Part shown: in pieces, positions 46,341 through 57,200 of the stretch
Layout of the letters: every line of letters starts with the position of its first letter
Position numbering within the stretch: the first letter of the stretch is position 1
DNA from: CAYYMH01 sp964472785
Lineage (GTDB): Bacteria > Zhuqueibacterota > Zhuqueibacteria > Thermofontimicrobiales > Thermofontimicrobiaceae
DNA: 64,000 nt
NCBI GenBank assembly: GCA_964472785.1
Contig: CAYYMH010000016.1
Coordinates: 22,589 to 86,588, forward strand
Direction: 5' to 3'
Program-made: the position numbers and the translations under genes
The notes under the pieces: model-generated
What the model was told of the DNA's origin: nothing
Seen by the model: only the letters and a program-made list of their open reading frames with translations
Databases searched by the model: none

Positions 46341-49300
46341 TTATCGTATTATCAACATTTTTATGAAACGTACCTTATCCGCAGTTGATAACTTTGCAAA
46401 ATACACGCCGGAACAAACAGACTGATTAAACTGATCTGTTCCATCCCATGAAATTGAATACTGACCCGAGAGGTAATTTTGATCAATCAACTGCTTGACA
46501 AACTGGCCTCGCGTGTTGAAAATTTTTAGATTCACGTGACCCGATTTTTCAACATTAAACTGAATTTTAGTCGATGCGTTAAAGGGATTGGGGTAGTTTT
46601 GTAATAAAGAAAAAGTATCAGCGCAATAAGGCTGATTTTCTTTTATTCCAGTGAAAACCTTATTGTCGAATATGCAGAGAGATGTTCTACCGTAATCCTC
46701 AATACAATAAACTTTATTAGCAGTGACATAGTGATCAGAATACAAAGACATTAAATCAAAAACAAAATATCTATTCGGCTCATAATGACAAGCTTGAAGA
46801 TGTTTTGAAGAACCAGACTGAAAAAAGATGTGTTCATCAATCACCTTTAGACTAAATATCGCACTGGTTCCTCGTCTGTTGTCAACAAACTGCTCCTGAT
46901 ATATCAGACGAGGATTTTCCACTGAACTGACATCATAAATACTGATACTGTTTGATAAACTGCCAACGTAAAGTTTATCATTTTCAAAATATACCGCGCT
47001 TGCCGGGTGATTCGTTTTAAACCTATAAACTAAACTTATCGTATCTGGTTGCCTAATATCAAAAATTCCCACATCTCGTCCAGCTAAAAATAATAACCCA
47101 TTCTTGATATCGATCATACTCTCATAATATCCATAAAAATTTTCCCATGTTGAAATATCATATTCAGCTAATTCTGTTAAACTGTCATCACTGTTTACTT
47201 GAATTAAAATAATTCTTGATACTGTAACATAAAGCAGCAGATCTTCATACAAACCGATTATTTGAGGCCGATGATTCATGGGATGTTCGTTTACCAGTTG
47301 AAAATGCTGTTCATCAGTTATGTTATAAACTGACAGCTTTCGGTCGGGAAAAGTATCGGTATAAATAAATGCTCTATTTTCAGAAACTTTAAACTTTCCA
47401 TATTCATCATATTCAATCGGCTGTGTGTGGATAATCGTTACTTCATCGTTTTTGATTTGAGCGACGTGAAGTAAATACGTTTCTTCAAAATTCATATTAT
47501 CCATCCGCTTTTCAATGATGTAGAGGTAGGGATATTTGACAACGTAATCTACAATTTGTTGATAATAATTTTCTATCGCTGGTAAGGTTAAAATCAATTG
47601 CGGAGTGGTTAACATGACTTTTTCCATTGGCGGAAAAGTGCAGCGAAACGTATCGGGGGAACTCGTCGGTATTAAATCCATAATATTTACTGTCCAATCC
47701 AAATATGGAGGGAGACTATCTCGTGATACAAAATCAATTATGTTGAACCGGTAATTTGTTCCGTTAACTGTTCTGTCCAAACGAGAATCATCTTTCAAAA
47801 AATCTAGAAAATAAGCCATTTCATTTGTATCGGCTGTGCCATGCCAGGAAAAATTTATGGTCATACCATCTACGGCAGAGTTGTTCTCCGGACTGATCAA
47901 TCTTGCTGGTTTTAATGGTTTTTTAATTTTTATTATTCCTTTGGATGATTCAATCTGCCATGCCATTCCATCAGCCCTGGTAAATGAAATTTCCGAAATA
48001 TGAACATCAACATACTGACTATCAACCTCATCTTCCACATCAAAAATGACTTCTGCAATTGCGCCCTGCCCGGCTGGTAGCATATTTTGCTCACCATTCA
48101 ATTCCACCTTTATTTGATTATGATCCGGATCGAATTGTTTAACTAAATGAAAATTTTGCGTTCTATCACTCACAAAAACATCTGTTAATAAGATATCTTT
48201 TGAATTAGATGTGATAATAAAAGAAATCGACTGCGCTTCAACGTTGTTTAGACACTGAATCGCAAAGCGATTCCGTTCCTCTCCCGGGACAGTTGCCTCT
48301 TCTTGGGTAAACAATCCCAGTCCATAGCGGAAAAACGACCGGACACCAGCCGCCTTGTTTTTTAAATCAAAAACACTGCGCTCTGTCCGGTCTCTTTCTA
48401 TCGGTAGAATCGCGGTGGTGATCGCACAGGTATCTTCGGGCTGTACCTCAATACCACCGGTGGATAGTAACATTCTCCTGTCGCGTGGGATACTATCGTT
48501 CCAGCCAGTTTTCAAAACCGGATCTCCTGAAAACGCCCAATATGATTGTTGGTTTGTAACCGGATCGATTGCCGGTTCTCCGTCAAAGTTGAGACACATG
48601 AGCCGATTATAAACCATCTGTGTGGTTTCCTCATTAGAGTAACGTGGCTCTCCCCAGCCTTCCCAATTGGGAAAAGAATGCTTATCTATCCGTGGTGAAT
48701 TAATTGGGAGATTTTTGAAGTTCATTTTTTTACCCTCAAAAGTCCAGGCTGTATCGCCAACAACTTGAATAATCGGCGATTCCAAAACTTGATAACCGAC
48801 AACACGCTTTGCCGTTTTATCCCATTTCTCGACATCATAACAATAGACCAGGCTCAACGTACTATCACTGCCCACCAAATCATCGTTCGCATCAAAAACA
48901 TCCGGATCAGACCAAATACCGAAGTAAGCATCTTCCCACACTGAACTGCTTTTATTAATAATTTCCCAGCGCAGAAACATGATGTCATCAATATGTTCCC
49001 ATCCCCAAACAGTCAAATGAACTTCGGCGCCGAGCGGCGGACAGATATTATACCAACCTCTTTGCGCCTCAAAGGCATCTGTAAAAGTGCTCCACAATGT
49101 CTGATTCCCGATAATCAAAGGTTCACCATTCGCGTTAATCGGGGCGCCGTACTGCGCAGGCCACGTTGCGTAATCGATATTGTTAAACGCGTTATCACCT
49201 TTTGAGATTTTGTAAACGCGAAACGTTGAATCATCGATTCCAAAAGGGATTCCAGTCTCTTTGATAATCCCGCCGGCGAAATCAGTATTGAAATCCGCTG

Positions 49301-49571
49301 CGGATGCTCTGACCTCCCCATTCACTTTTGCCCCGATCCATAAACCTGAGGAGTAAATATAATAAAAACCATCCAAGAAAAAGTCGCTATTACCAGAGAT
49401 TGGATGTCTGGCAAAGACAGCGTTATTCTGGATCGAGCAGGAAATGCGGTTGATGTCAAAATATTTAGCGGAACGAATCATTAATTCCTGAGATGTGTTT
49501 TTTCGTTCTTTTGCTAATATTAACTGGCTTGAAAACAACATGAATAAAACAAAAATCTTAAAACGAAACAT
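46341..49571 (-). CDS. Secreted array paralog 2 with LVIVD-like propeller replacing the middle domains
   Basis: The 1076-residue protein shares signal peptide, N-terminal domain (residues 1-430; SIQNNAVFARHPISGNSDF, GDSTLSLVYCYD-like region, DRRMLLSTGGIEVQPEDTCA in part) and C-terminal sorting module (NYPNPFNASTKIQF, LKIFNTRGQFVKQLID, KMLIIR) with its neighbours. The centre differs: a cohesin- or Ig-like segment (440-570), an Fn3-like domain (LISPENNSAVDGMTINFSWHG in part, about 590-670), then an LVIVD-like beta-propeller (about 720-980; VGIFDIRQPDTISLVYRF, LYVGSLSNSISIYDVSSVENP in part). The two conserved ends therefore act as a fixed export cassette around an exchangeable middle. It is complete and in line with the operon, 22 bases from each neighbour. 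Confidence 0.87.
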   Translation of the reverse strand: MFRFKIFVLFMLFSSQLILAKERKNTSQELMIRSAKYFDINRISCSIQNNAVFARHPISGNSDFFLDGFYYIYSSGLWIGAKVNGEVRASAADFNTDFAGGIIKETGIPFGIDDSTFRVYKISKGDNAFNNIDYATWPAQYGAPINANGEPLIIGNQTLWSTFTDAFEAQRGWYNICPPLGAEVHLTVWGWEHIDDIMFLRWEIINKSSSVWEDAYFGIWSDPDVFDANDDLVGSDSTLSLVYCYDVEKWDKTAKRVVGYQVLESPIIQVVGDTAWTFEGKKMNFKNLPINSPRIDKHSFPNWEGWGEPRYSNEETTQMVYNRLMCLNFDGEPAIDPVTNQQSYWAFSGDPVLKTGWNDSIPRDRRMLLSTGGIEVQPEDTCAITTAILPIERDRTERSVFDLKNKAAGVRSFFRYGLGLFTQEEATVPGEERNRFAIQCLNNVEAQSISFIITSNSKDILLTDVFVSDRTQNFHLVKQFDPDHNQIKVELNGEQNMLPAGQGAIAEVIFDVEDEVDSQYVDVHISEISFTRADGMAWQIESSKGIIKIKKPLKPARLISPENNSAVDGMTINFSWHGTADTNEMAYFLDFLKDDSRLDRTVNGTNYRFNIIDFVSRDSLPPYLDWTVNIMDLIPTSSPDTFRCTFPPMEKVMLTTPQLILTLPAIENYYQQIVDYVVKYPYLYIIEKRMDNMNFEETYLLHVAQIKNDEVTIIHTQPIEYDEYGKFKVSENRAFIYTDTFPDRKLSVYNITDEQHFQLVNEHPMNHRPQIIGLYEDLLLYVTVSRIILIQVNSDDSLTELAEYDISTWENFYGYYESMIDIKNGLLFLAGRDVGIFDIRQPDTISLVYRFKTNHPASAVYFENDKLYVGSLSNSISIYDVSSVENPRLIYQEQFVDNRRGTSAIFSLKVIDEHIFFQSGSSKHLQACHYEPNRYFVFDLMSLYSDHYVTANKVYCIEDYGRTSLCIFDNKVFTGIKENQPYCADTFSLLQNYPNPFNASTKIQFNVEKSGHVNLKIFNTRGQFVKQLIDQNYLSGQYSISWDGTDQFNQSVCSGVYFAKLSTADKVRFIKMLIIR

Positions 49572-49593
49572 GATTTTTTTTACCTCCTTCTCA

Positions 49594-51777
49594 TTATCGA
49601 ATTAAAAGCATTTTAATTAAACTTGTTTTTCGTTCGGTTGACAACTTCGCAAAATATAAACCGGAACTAATTCTGTAACCCAGCTTATCATAACAATCCC
49701 ATAAAATTGAATAGTTTCCGGGAAGATAGTTGCTATCAATCAAATCAGTTACAAGTTGTCCCCTCACATTGTATATTTTCAAATCTATATTCACTTTCTG
49801 TTCAATTTTGAATTGAATCGTCGTCGCCGCATTAAACGGATTGGGATAATTTTGATATAATTTGAAATCGCTAATTAATTCAGCTTTCTCCTCTTCAATT
49901 TGTGTCGGCACAAAACTAAAAACATCTTCACTGCTGGCGCCTGCCACCCAATCAAACACAATTTTGTCTCCCGCATCAACAACAGCACTTTCTGATGCCA
50001 GTCTCACATGCAGCTTGTACATCACATTTTTCATGTCCAAATTCTGTCCCTGATAACGACTACCGCTCGGGTCGTAATCCGATTTCATAATGTACAAAAT
50101 TTCCAAACCGCCTAGCGTGGACGCATCCGGCGCCCATTGATCGTCATAGGTGTCAAAATACGGATTCTCCTGAAAGCACACATCAAGCAGATTCAGACGG
50201 TTATTATTGCTAACCTTCCAAGCCTCAAACGGAACCGATAGGAAGTTTTCTGGTGCAGCCAGATTTGGTAAAACATATTGATAAGCATCCTGCCCTTCAG
50301 CAATCCCCACAATTCGGCTAGAATCAATCTGATTTGAAAAAACCAGATCAACCGAATACATGTCCTCATAATCAGCATTTCCCTGGGATATAGAAACAAT
50401 CTCAAAGCCCTGTTCATTGCCATTCTCAACATCCTGATAATATACGTCACTTAGCTCCGATTCTGGCAAATCTGCTTCTACGACTTTGAATCCATCAGTT
50501 ATCGGAATGTTGTAGGCAAACTCATCCGGATTTGGATGATTTTCAAGCAGGGTGAGCCCTAAAGTTTTATCTGTCAAGTTGAATCCTTTCCCGGGAGCGC
50601 CATTCACAGAATCACTTACTGTCAACCAGTAAGTATGACCGGTCAATTGTTCCGGATAGATTACTCTTACAGCAAATCTTGCATCGCTCCTCCCATCAAT
50701 CTGGGAAGGAACGATTAAATTGGGTTCGTAATTCAGCGGTTCGATCCTTAGTTTAACATATCTTTTCCAGTGGTGAAGTTTGTCATCAAGTATGTGGACT
50801 TTCAAATCAATATTGTGTGTGTCCCTTACTCCGGGAGCAATGTCCAGTTCAAAAAATGTTTCTTCATCATTTAAATCATAACTTGTTGAAAAGGTTTCTA
50901 CAGAACCCAGACTGTCGATAATGACGATGCCCGGGTGTACCGAAACCAACGGATCATCGGATTCGAGAAAAATCTTAACACTCTTTAGTGCATGATCATA
51001 ATCATTTCGCAAGCTTAATCCCATCCTCACATTCTCACCCGGATTTATCAGGCCGTCCTGATTAATGTGGTCATCAACAACCGACAGATTGTGCAACGTT
51101 AGTTTGTCTGATAGCGTCAAGTTGTAATCCGCATATCGGTACTGATGTTCTTGCAGCCTAATATCAGTTACTGTAATCGAAACATACGCCACCGAATCAC
51201 TTGCTGCGGCTGTCCAGACATTTCCAAAAATATCATCACCCGCGATGCCATTATCGACCTGTCCGTCGTCAAGGAGGTTCGTTGAATACAAGTGGTTTTG
51301 ATAATATGTATAAAAATCAGCTTTTACAGAAAATATCTCATGCTCATGATTTATTGTTGTTTGAACATAAACTTCTGTTTCGGTGTCTGATAAACAATTT
51401 GTCTGCGTCTCTGTAACGACATCAAGCGTGAATTCTGACTTTACTGAATTTCTAACAAAATCGGTATTTCGTTTTAAATCCAGTACACTGCTCAACCGAT
51501 CCGTACTGTGTCCGATGATTACTGCATAAAGTACCCGTTGCGTGTCCAAAGGCGCCATTGTAAATGGTCCGCTGCCCTGCATGAAATAGATCTCCCGGCA
51601 ATAATCCGGAAGCCAACCACTATTGTTAATGGGATCACCCAAGTTCATAAATCGTGTAATTTCACCGGTTGTCGGATCAATTATTGGATCGCCGTTGATG
51701 TCTAATCCTTGAAAATTACCGTAAAGTTTCAAAGCACCTTCAGAGTTGTAAGGCGGTTGCACGAACCGCGGGTATCC
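49594..51777 (-). pseudogene. Secreted array paralog 1, C-terminal part after an in-frame TGA
   Basis: The frame continues without shift directly after the TGA at 51780-51778 (GYPRFVQPPYNSEGALKLYGN in part) and ends at 49594. It carries the family's middle domains (NQDGLINPGENVRMGLSLRND, NIPITDGFKVVEADLPESE in part) and a complete sorting module (NYPNPFNAATTIQF, IYNVRGQLVTDLID, KMLLIR). Alone it could start at GTG 51762, but it would lack a signal peptide. Read through the TGA, the gene would be 1047 residues, the normal family length. The rest of the frame is intact, so inactivation is recent, an assembly error, or the codon is read through. All other genes here use TGA as stop, so a changed genetic code is excluded. 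Confidence 0.75.
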
Positions 51778-51780
51778 TCA
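51753..51780 (-). other. In-frame TGA (codon 320) with a hairpin directly downstream
   Basis: The TGA at 51780-51778 aligns with a serine (AGC) in paralog 4, in the block ISGHPLYDDLPY against Y-stop-GYPRFVQPPY. Eight bases after it the minus strand forms GCGGTT (51769-51764 read as GCGGTT), loop CGTGC, AACCGC, a perfect six-pair GC-rich stem. A hairpin at this distance is the geometry expected for stimulated readthrough, but a six-pair stem can arise by chance. Confidence 0.5.
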
Positions 51781-52737
51781 GTAATACACCATGTTAACCG
51801 TCATGTTTAATAGCTGTGTGTTTTCCAACGAAGCATGTAGGAATTGCGGTGCTTCATGTATTGGTGATGGAACTGCCGGACCTTGCAATAAACAAAATCC
51901 GACTGCCGGAACCTGAAGGTTAAATATCTCATCAATCTCATCTCCATTGAAATCGTAAGACAAACCAAAAGAGGTATCACATGCGGCCCTGTCATCATTT
52001 GCATATCCGCAGTCGGGATCTGCAAAAAGGCCGATATATGCGTCCTCTATTGGCGATGAATTTTTATTGATTATTGTATAATAGAAAAATACTGTTCTTT
52101 CCAGTGGAGACAATTCATCATCGAACGCCCAAGCTAACACCTGCACTTCAATATTTAACGGCGACGTATTGTATGCGCCCGCGTGAAGACTTTCGTTGGC
52201 GTCATTCATCACAAACCAGATCGTCTGATCCCCAATAATCAGCGGATTGCCGTATTCGTCGACTGGCGCACCATCAGCAACAGGCCAGTCAGCATAATCC
52301 GGATTATAATTCGGATTTTCCGGATCTGCCGAATCGCCCGGTTTTATTTTGTGCAGCCGATATTTCTCCAGTGTGGGATCCGCTGGCTGGCCATTGGAAA
52401 AAATAATACCTCCTTGATATTCAGCAACGTAATCCGTGCAGGAAGTTCGGACCTCTCCGTTGACCTTCCCAGCAATCCAAAGTCCGGCAGTGTAAACCAT
52501 ATATTTATCCGAACCAAGAGGATATTCTAATCCGGCGTTCCCGGTCACCGGATTGCGAGCAAAGCTGCCGTTGTTCATCAGCCACATGCTGATTTGGTTT
52601 ACATCCAATTTTTCAGCATCCCTGACTGTCGTGGTTTTAACATTAGACTTCAAATTTTTTGAAAACGAGTTGTTGCCAAATATCAAAATTGTGAGCATTA
52701 AGAATGCAACAAGATAGAATTCTTTCCTGATCGCCAT
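51778..52737 (-). CDS. Secreted array paralog 1, N-terminal part (truncated at in-frame TGA)
   Basis: The first gene of the array starts at ATG 52737 with AAAGGAG seven bases upstream. It encodes a signal peptide (EFYLVAFLMLTILIFGNNSFS) and most of the N-terminal domain (MNNGSFARNPVTGNAGLEYP, YTAGLWIAGKVNGEVRTSC, GDQTIWFVMNDANES, AYIGLFADPDCGYANDDRAAC), then stops after 319 residues at TGA. It is most similar to paralog 4. If translation ends here the product is an exported fragment without the sorting module. The gene is divergent from the ECF sigma operon across 165 bases. Confidence 0.8.
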   Translation of the reverse strand: MAIRKEFYLVAFLMLTILIFGNNSFSKNLKSNVKTTTVRDAEKLDVNQISMWLMNNGSFARNPVTGNAGLEYPLGSDKYMVYTAGLWIAGKVNGEVRTSCTDYVAEYQGGIIFSNGQPADPTLEKYRLHKIKPGDSADPENPNYNPDYADWPVADGAPVDEYGNPLIIGDQTIWFVMNDANESLHAGAYNTSPLNIEVQVLAWAFDDELSPLERTVFFYYTIINKNSSPIEDAYIGLFADPDCGYANDDRAACDTSFGLSYDFNGDEIDEIFNLQVPAVGFCLLQGPAVPSPIHEAPQFLHASLENTQLLNMTVNMVYY

Positions 52738-52831
52738 TTGTATTCTCCTTTATTTGTTTTAGTAATTATTATTTTCCACCATACAGTAGATGCTAAAAAC
52801 TCCAAAATTCCATAATTTTTTTTTAAAAATA

Positions 52832-52860
52832 TTGCATTAAATTAAATTTATGTTTATAAT
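52832..52860 (+). promoter_or_regulatory. Possible promoter of the ECF sigma / anti-sigma / CHAT operon
   Basis: TTGCAT at 52832-52837 and a perfect TATAAT at 52855-52860 are 17 bases apart, about 40 bases before the sigma gene. The -35 matches only its first three bases, so help from an activator or another sigma factor is possible. The 165-base gap must also hold the leftward promoter of the paralog array; I could not identify that one. Confidence 0.45.
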
Positions 52861-52902
52861 TTGGTCAATACTAAAACGAAACTTATTAAAAAGAAAACTT
52901 AA

Positions 52903-53487
52903 ATGGCTCAACATTATTCACAAAAATCTGACCAGGAACTGATATCCATTTACCGTGAAAAATCAGATATGGCTGCGTTTGAAGAACTCTTCAAACGTTA
53001 CAGCTATCTCGCTTTTTTCGTTTGCTTCAAATATCTCAAAAACGAACACGACTGCCAGGATGCGGTGATGGAGGTTTTTGAGAAAGCACTGATCGATTTA
53101 CAAAAATACCGCGTTAAAAACTTCAAAAGCTGGCTCTATGCAAGTATCAGAAATTACTGTTCTTATCGTTTGAGGAAGGAGAAGAGAACAAACATCTTTG
53201 TCAAAATATTTGAAAAAAGTGAAAAAAAATTTATGGAAAATATCCGTTTTGATACTCTTGTTGAATGGAGCGACGAACAAATCAAAGAATTGAAAATTGA
53301 ATTACAAAATCTTCCGGATGATCAGCAACGCTGTATCCGGTTATTCTATTTTGAAAACCTGACGTATCAGGAAATAGCTCAACAAACCGGGCTCGATTAT
53401 AAAAAGGTGAAAAGCTGCATTCAAAACGGAAGACGGAATTTAAAAAAAAGGTTATCAAAAAAAGAGGTGTTCAAAGATGTTCAATGA
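52903..53487 (+). CDS. ECF-type RNA polymerase sigma factor
   Basis: The 194-residue protein has sigma-70 region 2 (about 25-95; FEELFKRYSYLAFFVCFKYL, DAVMEVFEKALIDL, FKSWLYASIRNYCSYRLRK) and region 4 (about 130-185; LPDDQQRCIRLFYFENLTYQE in part, GLDYKKVKSCIQNGRRNLKKR in part), with no regions 1 or 3. This is the ECF class, which is normally held inactive by a membrane anti-sigma factor. The following gene, overlapping by 11 bases, encodes exactly such a zinc-finger anti-sigma protein. It is divergent from the secreted paralog array, which is a plausible target along with its own operon. No ribosome-binding site precedes the ATG; the leader is A-rich. Confidence 0.92.
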   Translation: MAQHYSQKSDQELISIYREKSDMAAFEELFKRYSYLAFFVCFKYLKNEHDCQDAVMEVFEKALIDLQKYRVKNFKSWLYASIRNYCSYRLRKEKRTNIFVKIFEKSEKKFMENIRFDTLVEWSDEQIKELKIELQNLPDDQQRCIRLFYFENLTYQEIAQQTGLDYKKVKSCIQNGRRNLKKRLSKKEVFKDVQ

Positions 53488-54250
53488 ATCAAAAAAATCA
53501 ATCCAGGAAAAAGATTCGTTCAATTGTCTTTCACTCGATCAATTCGTTGCATTTTCCACCGGCAACGTAACGACAGAGGAGCGAAATAAAATCCAGCAGC
53601 ATTTGGAAAAATGCTCGTTGTGCGAGGACGCATTCGACGGTGTCAAAATTTATCCGGATAAAGAACAAATCAAATCCAAAATGCTCGATTTAAATGAATC
53701 TTTTCAAAAACGGTTAGCTGCAAAGAAACCCAAACGACTCGACCGAACAATCTATTATCCGTTAGCAGCCGCTGCCGCCGTCGTGATGATCATCATTGGC
53801 ATTTATTTTTTAATATTTCTCCAGTCTCCCAATGATCAATTGTTCACTCAGTACTTTGAACCCTATCCGAATACGATCCCTCTGTATCGAAGTGACCGTG
53901 TCGTACTACCCTTACAACACGCAATGGTGGAGTATGAAATTGAGAATTATTCAGAAGCATTATCCCGGTTAAAAACAATGATATCCAAAGATCCGAACAA
54001 TGTAACCGCACATTTTTATGCCGGTATTTGTGAATTAAAAATGAATAACACGGATCAAGCCATCGGGCATTTTCAAACGGTGAAATCTACTTCGTCCTCC
54101 GATTTCATTGAACCTGCGAACTGGTATTTGGCGTTAGCTTTCATCAAAAACAATGACTTAAAAAAAGCGAAACAGATTTTGAATTCAATCGTTAACAATA
54201 AGTGTGAATATGCACACCAAAGCGCTCTTTTACTCGATCAGTTAAAATAA
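53477..54250 (+). CDS. Zinc-finger (zf-HC2) anti-sigma factor with periplasmic TPRs
   Basis: The 257-residue protein has a cytoplasmic anti-sigma domain with the zinc motif HxxxCxxC (His46, Cys50, Cys53 in QHLEKCSLCEDAF). One transmembrane helix follows at about 94-115 (YPLAAAAAVVMIIIGIYFLIF), and the C-terminal part, predicted periplasmic, opens with the motif YFEPYPN and contains two to three TPRs (AMVEYEIENYSEALSRLKTM, DPNNVTAHFYAGICELKMN). It overlaps the sigma gene, so the two are coupled 1:1. Anti-sigma factors of this type release their sigma factor on proteolysis or a conformational signal. The next gene encodes a CHAT caspase-like protein on the same side of the membrane as the TPRs, a possible protease or sensor partner. 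Confidence 0.88.
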   Translation: MFNESKKSIQEKDSFNCLSLDQFVAFSTGNVTTEERNKIQQHLEKCSLCEDAFDGVKIYPDKEQIKSKMLDLNESFQKRLAAKKPKRLDRTIYYPLAAAAAVVMIIIGIYFLIFLQSPNDQLFTQYFEPYPNTIPLYRSDRVVLPLQHAMVEYEIENYSEALSRLKTMISKDPNNVTAHFYAGICELKMNNTDQAIGHFQTVKSTSSSDFIEPANWYLALAFIKNNDLKKAKQILNSIVNNKCEYAHQSALLLDQLK

Positions 54251-54290
54251 CGCTAATTTTTTATCACTTCTGTTTCGCGACTTGTTTTAG

Positions 54291-57200
54291 ATGAAAAAAA
54301 ATTATTTCACTCTGACCACGATTACATTTTTCGCTCTCGTTTACGTGCAGAATTCTTTCGCTCAAAGCACGGCTCCATTATCTCATTCTGAAACAACAAA
54401 GACGAATCTCACCAAACTCCCGTGGACAGAATCAGAAATCAGGCAAATCGGTCATCATTTCGACAGCAAATTGTTTCTGTTTGATCGTGCAACTGAATTT
54501 AATTTCAAAAAGTTCGCGCCAAATTCTCGCATTGTTCACATCGCCAGTCACGCCACCATCAATGACCAAAATCCGATGTATTCCAAATTTATTTTTTCAC
54601 CTCGAAACGCCGATTCACTGAACGATAATTTGCTGTATGCCTTTGAGCTTTACAACATGAGACTCAATAACGAGCTGGCTGTTTTGAGTGCGTGCAACAC
54701 CGGCACCGGAAAATTAATCCGCGGTGAAGGGATAATGAGTCTTGCCCACGGTTTTCGCTACGCCGGCTGTGAAAATATCTTGATGAGTCTCTGGCAGGTC
54801 GATGACAAATCCACCAATGTGATCATGAACCATTTTTATCAAAATTTAAAATCCGGAGAGGGAAAAGCCGAGGCATTGCGCAATGCAAAATTGTCTTTTC
54901 TCAAACAGGCAACTCCTATTCATGCACATCCGCATTTCTGGTCCGGTTTTATAATGATCGGAGATAACGTTCCATTATCGTTCAAAGATTCACGCTCAAA
55001 TTGGTTTCGCGTTGTTATGATTATTATTTTTACTTTATCATTTTTGCTCACATTATTTTTTGTAATTCGAAAGAGAAAAAAAGTAACCAGCAAAGGACAG
55101 AAATTCTTTTTGCTTTTGCTGATCATCACGGCATTGCTTGTTTCTTTTCAGGACTGTCAACAAGAAAATTCTTTACCCAAACAATCAACGGTGAATCAAC
55201 TTGCCCAAAATGATCCGGTTGAAAATTTGAGTCGCGCTGACAGATATTTTGAAAAAGCTCGTTACGACAGTTCAATTTTATATTATCAAAAAGCAAGTCA
55301 TGAATTTTATGATCAAAAGAATTGGGAGAAATACGCTCAATGTCTGAATGACATCGGCGAAAATTTTACAAAATTAAGTGAATACGATAGTGCTTCTGTT
55401 TATTTGAACCGGGCGTTACAAACCAGCTTAAAAAAACTACCGAAAGCAACCATTGTGTTGAGCTCGATTTATCAAAACCTGGGCACACTAAAACGGCAGC
55501 AGGGATCTTCAAAAGAAGCGATTAACTATTATCAGAAAGCCCTCAATCAGGTTCATCTTTCCGATGATGATTCCGAAGATATATTGACTGAAATCTATTT
55601 AAACTACGCCATCGCGCTATACCATCTTGGCGCTCTGAAAGAAGCGGACAGTTTGAATGCGCTTTCTATTTCCATTCGAAATCAAATTTCCGGAGAAAAA
55701 GACATTCCTATCGACCATAATTATAATTTAGCGGGACTCATCTGTGCGGAGCAAGGAGATTTTGATGGTGCATTAAAAAATCATCAGCAGGCACTGGCAT
55801 TAAGACAGGATAAATTTCCCACTGCTCACCCGGATATCGCCCAGAGCTATCTCAATATTGGAGTCATCGATTATCAAAAGGGAGATTACCAGAGCGCAGC
55901 AGAAAATTATCAGCAGGCGCTTAAAATTAAACAACACTTTTTCGGAGAAAAGAATATCTCTGTTGCCGGTCTCTATCTCAATTTGGGAGTTGTTCATAAA
56001 ATGCGCAGCGATTTTCATAAAGCGATCAATTACTATTTTAAATCGCTGTCGATTTTGGACGATCTCACCGGAGAAAAACACGCGCTGGTTGCAGATAACT
56101 ACACGAACATTGGAATCAGCTACAGAAACCTGAAACAGTTCGATAAAGCTTTGAAATATTATCAAAAAGCGCTTCCCGTTTATTCAAAAAAATTCGGTGC
56201 CGAACACGCCCGAATAGCAAATCTCTATTTAAACATTGGCATCCTTTACTCAATCATGGAGAAACACTCCAATTCTATTGAATACCTCTCAAAATCGCTC
56301 GCAATGGGCAAAAAGCTGTTTTCTGAAACACATCCCCACGTTGCCTTCACCCATCTGAACATGGCAGTCGAATACCTGAGAAGTGGAAATTTAAAAAAGG
56401 CAAATAGCAATCTTCAAAAAGCATTATTATTAGGATTGAAGATTTACGGTCAACGCCATCCGTTTATTGGCGAGGTTTACCAACAGTATGGTCAACTTTA
56501 TGAACAGCAGGGGAAATTGGATGAAGCGCTGAACTTATATCAAAAATCACTGATCGCGCTCTCTTTTGATTTTAAAGATCAGGATATTTTTAAAAATCCA
56601 GGTACTTCCAATCTTCCCGATGAAAAGCGATTTTTGAAAACGTTAACTCTCAAAGCGAATGCCTTCGAGACCCTGTATAAATCAGACCTCAAAACAAATA
56701 ACTTAAAAACTGCTTTGTCGATTTATAAGTTAGCAACCGAGCTTGTCAATAAAATGTACTCAAATTATAACGCTCAAGAATCCAAGCTCTTTTTGAGCGA
56801 AGAGAGCCACGATATTTATGCTCGTGCGGTTCCTGCGGTTTATGAATTGTTTAAATTACAAAACAACTTGGCAGTGAAAAATGACTTGTTTTATTTTATT
56901 GAAAGCAGCAAATCGAACTTGTTAAAAGAAGCACTCATGGATACACGAGTCATGAAATATGCAAACATTCCGGACAGCCTGTTAAAATTGGAAGCGAAAC
57001 TTCAAGTTGACATTTCCCATTATCAGCAGCAAATATTTAATCTGAAACTGAAGCAGCAAGACGAATCAGAACAGGTTCAGAAATTAAAAAATAAATTAAT
57101 TGCAGCCGAGCAGCAGCAAGAACAACTGATGCACCATTTTGAAACAAACTTTCCGCAATATTATCAACTTAAATTCTCAAACGACATGGCGAACATAAAA

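Noticed and set aside
51753..51780. Selenocysteine insertion at the in-frame TGA
   Set aside because: The paralog has Ser here, the protein shows no redox site, and the stem is short; no selenoprotein machinery is in the window. Nonsense mutation or error is more likely.
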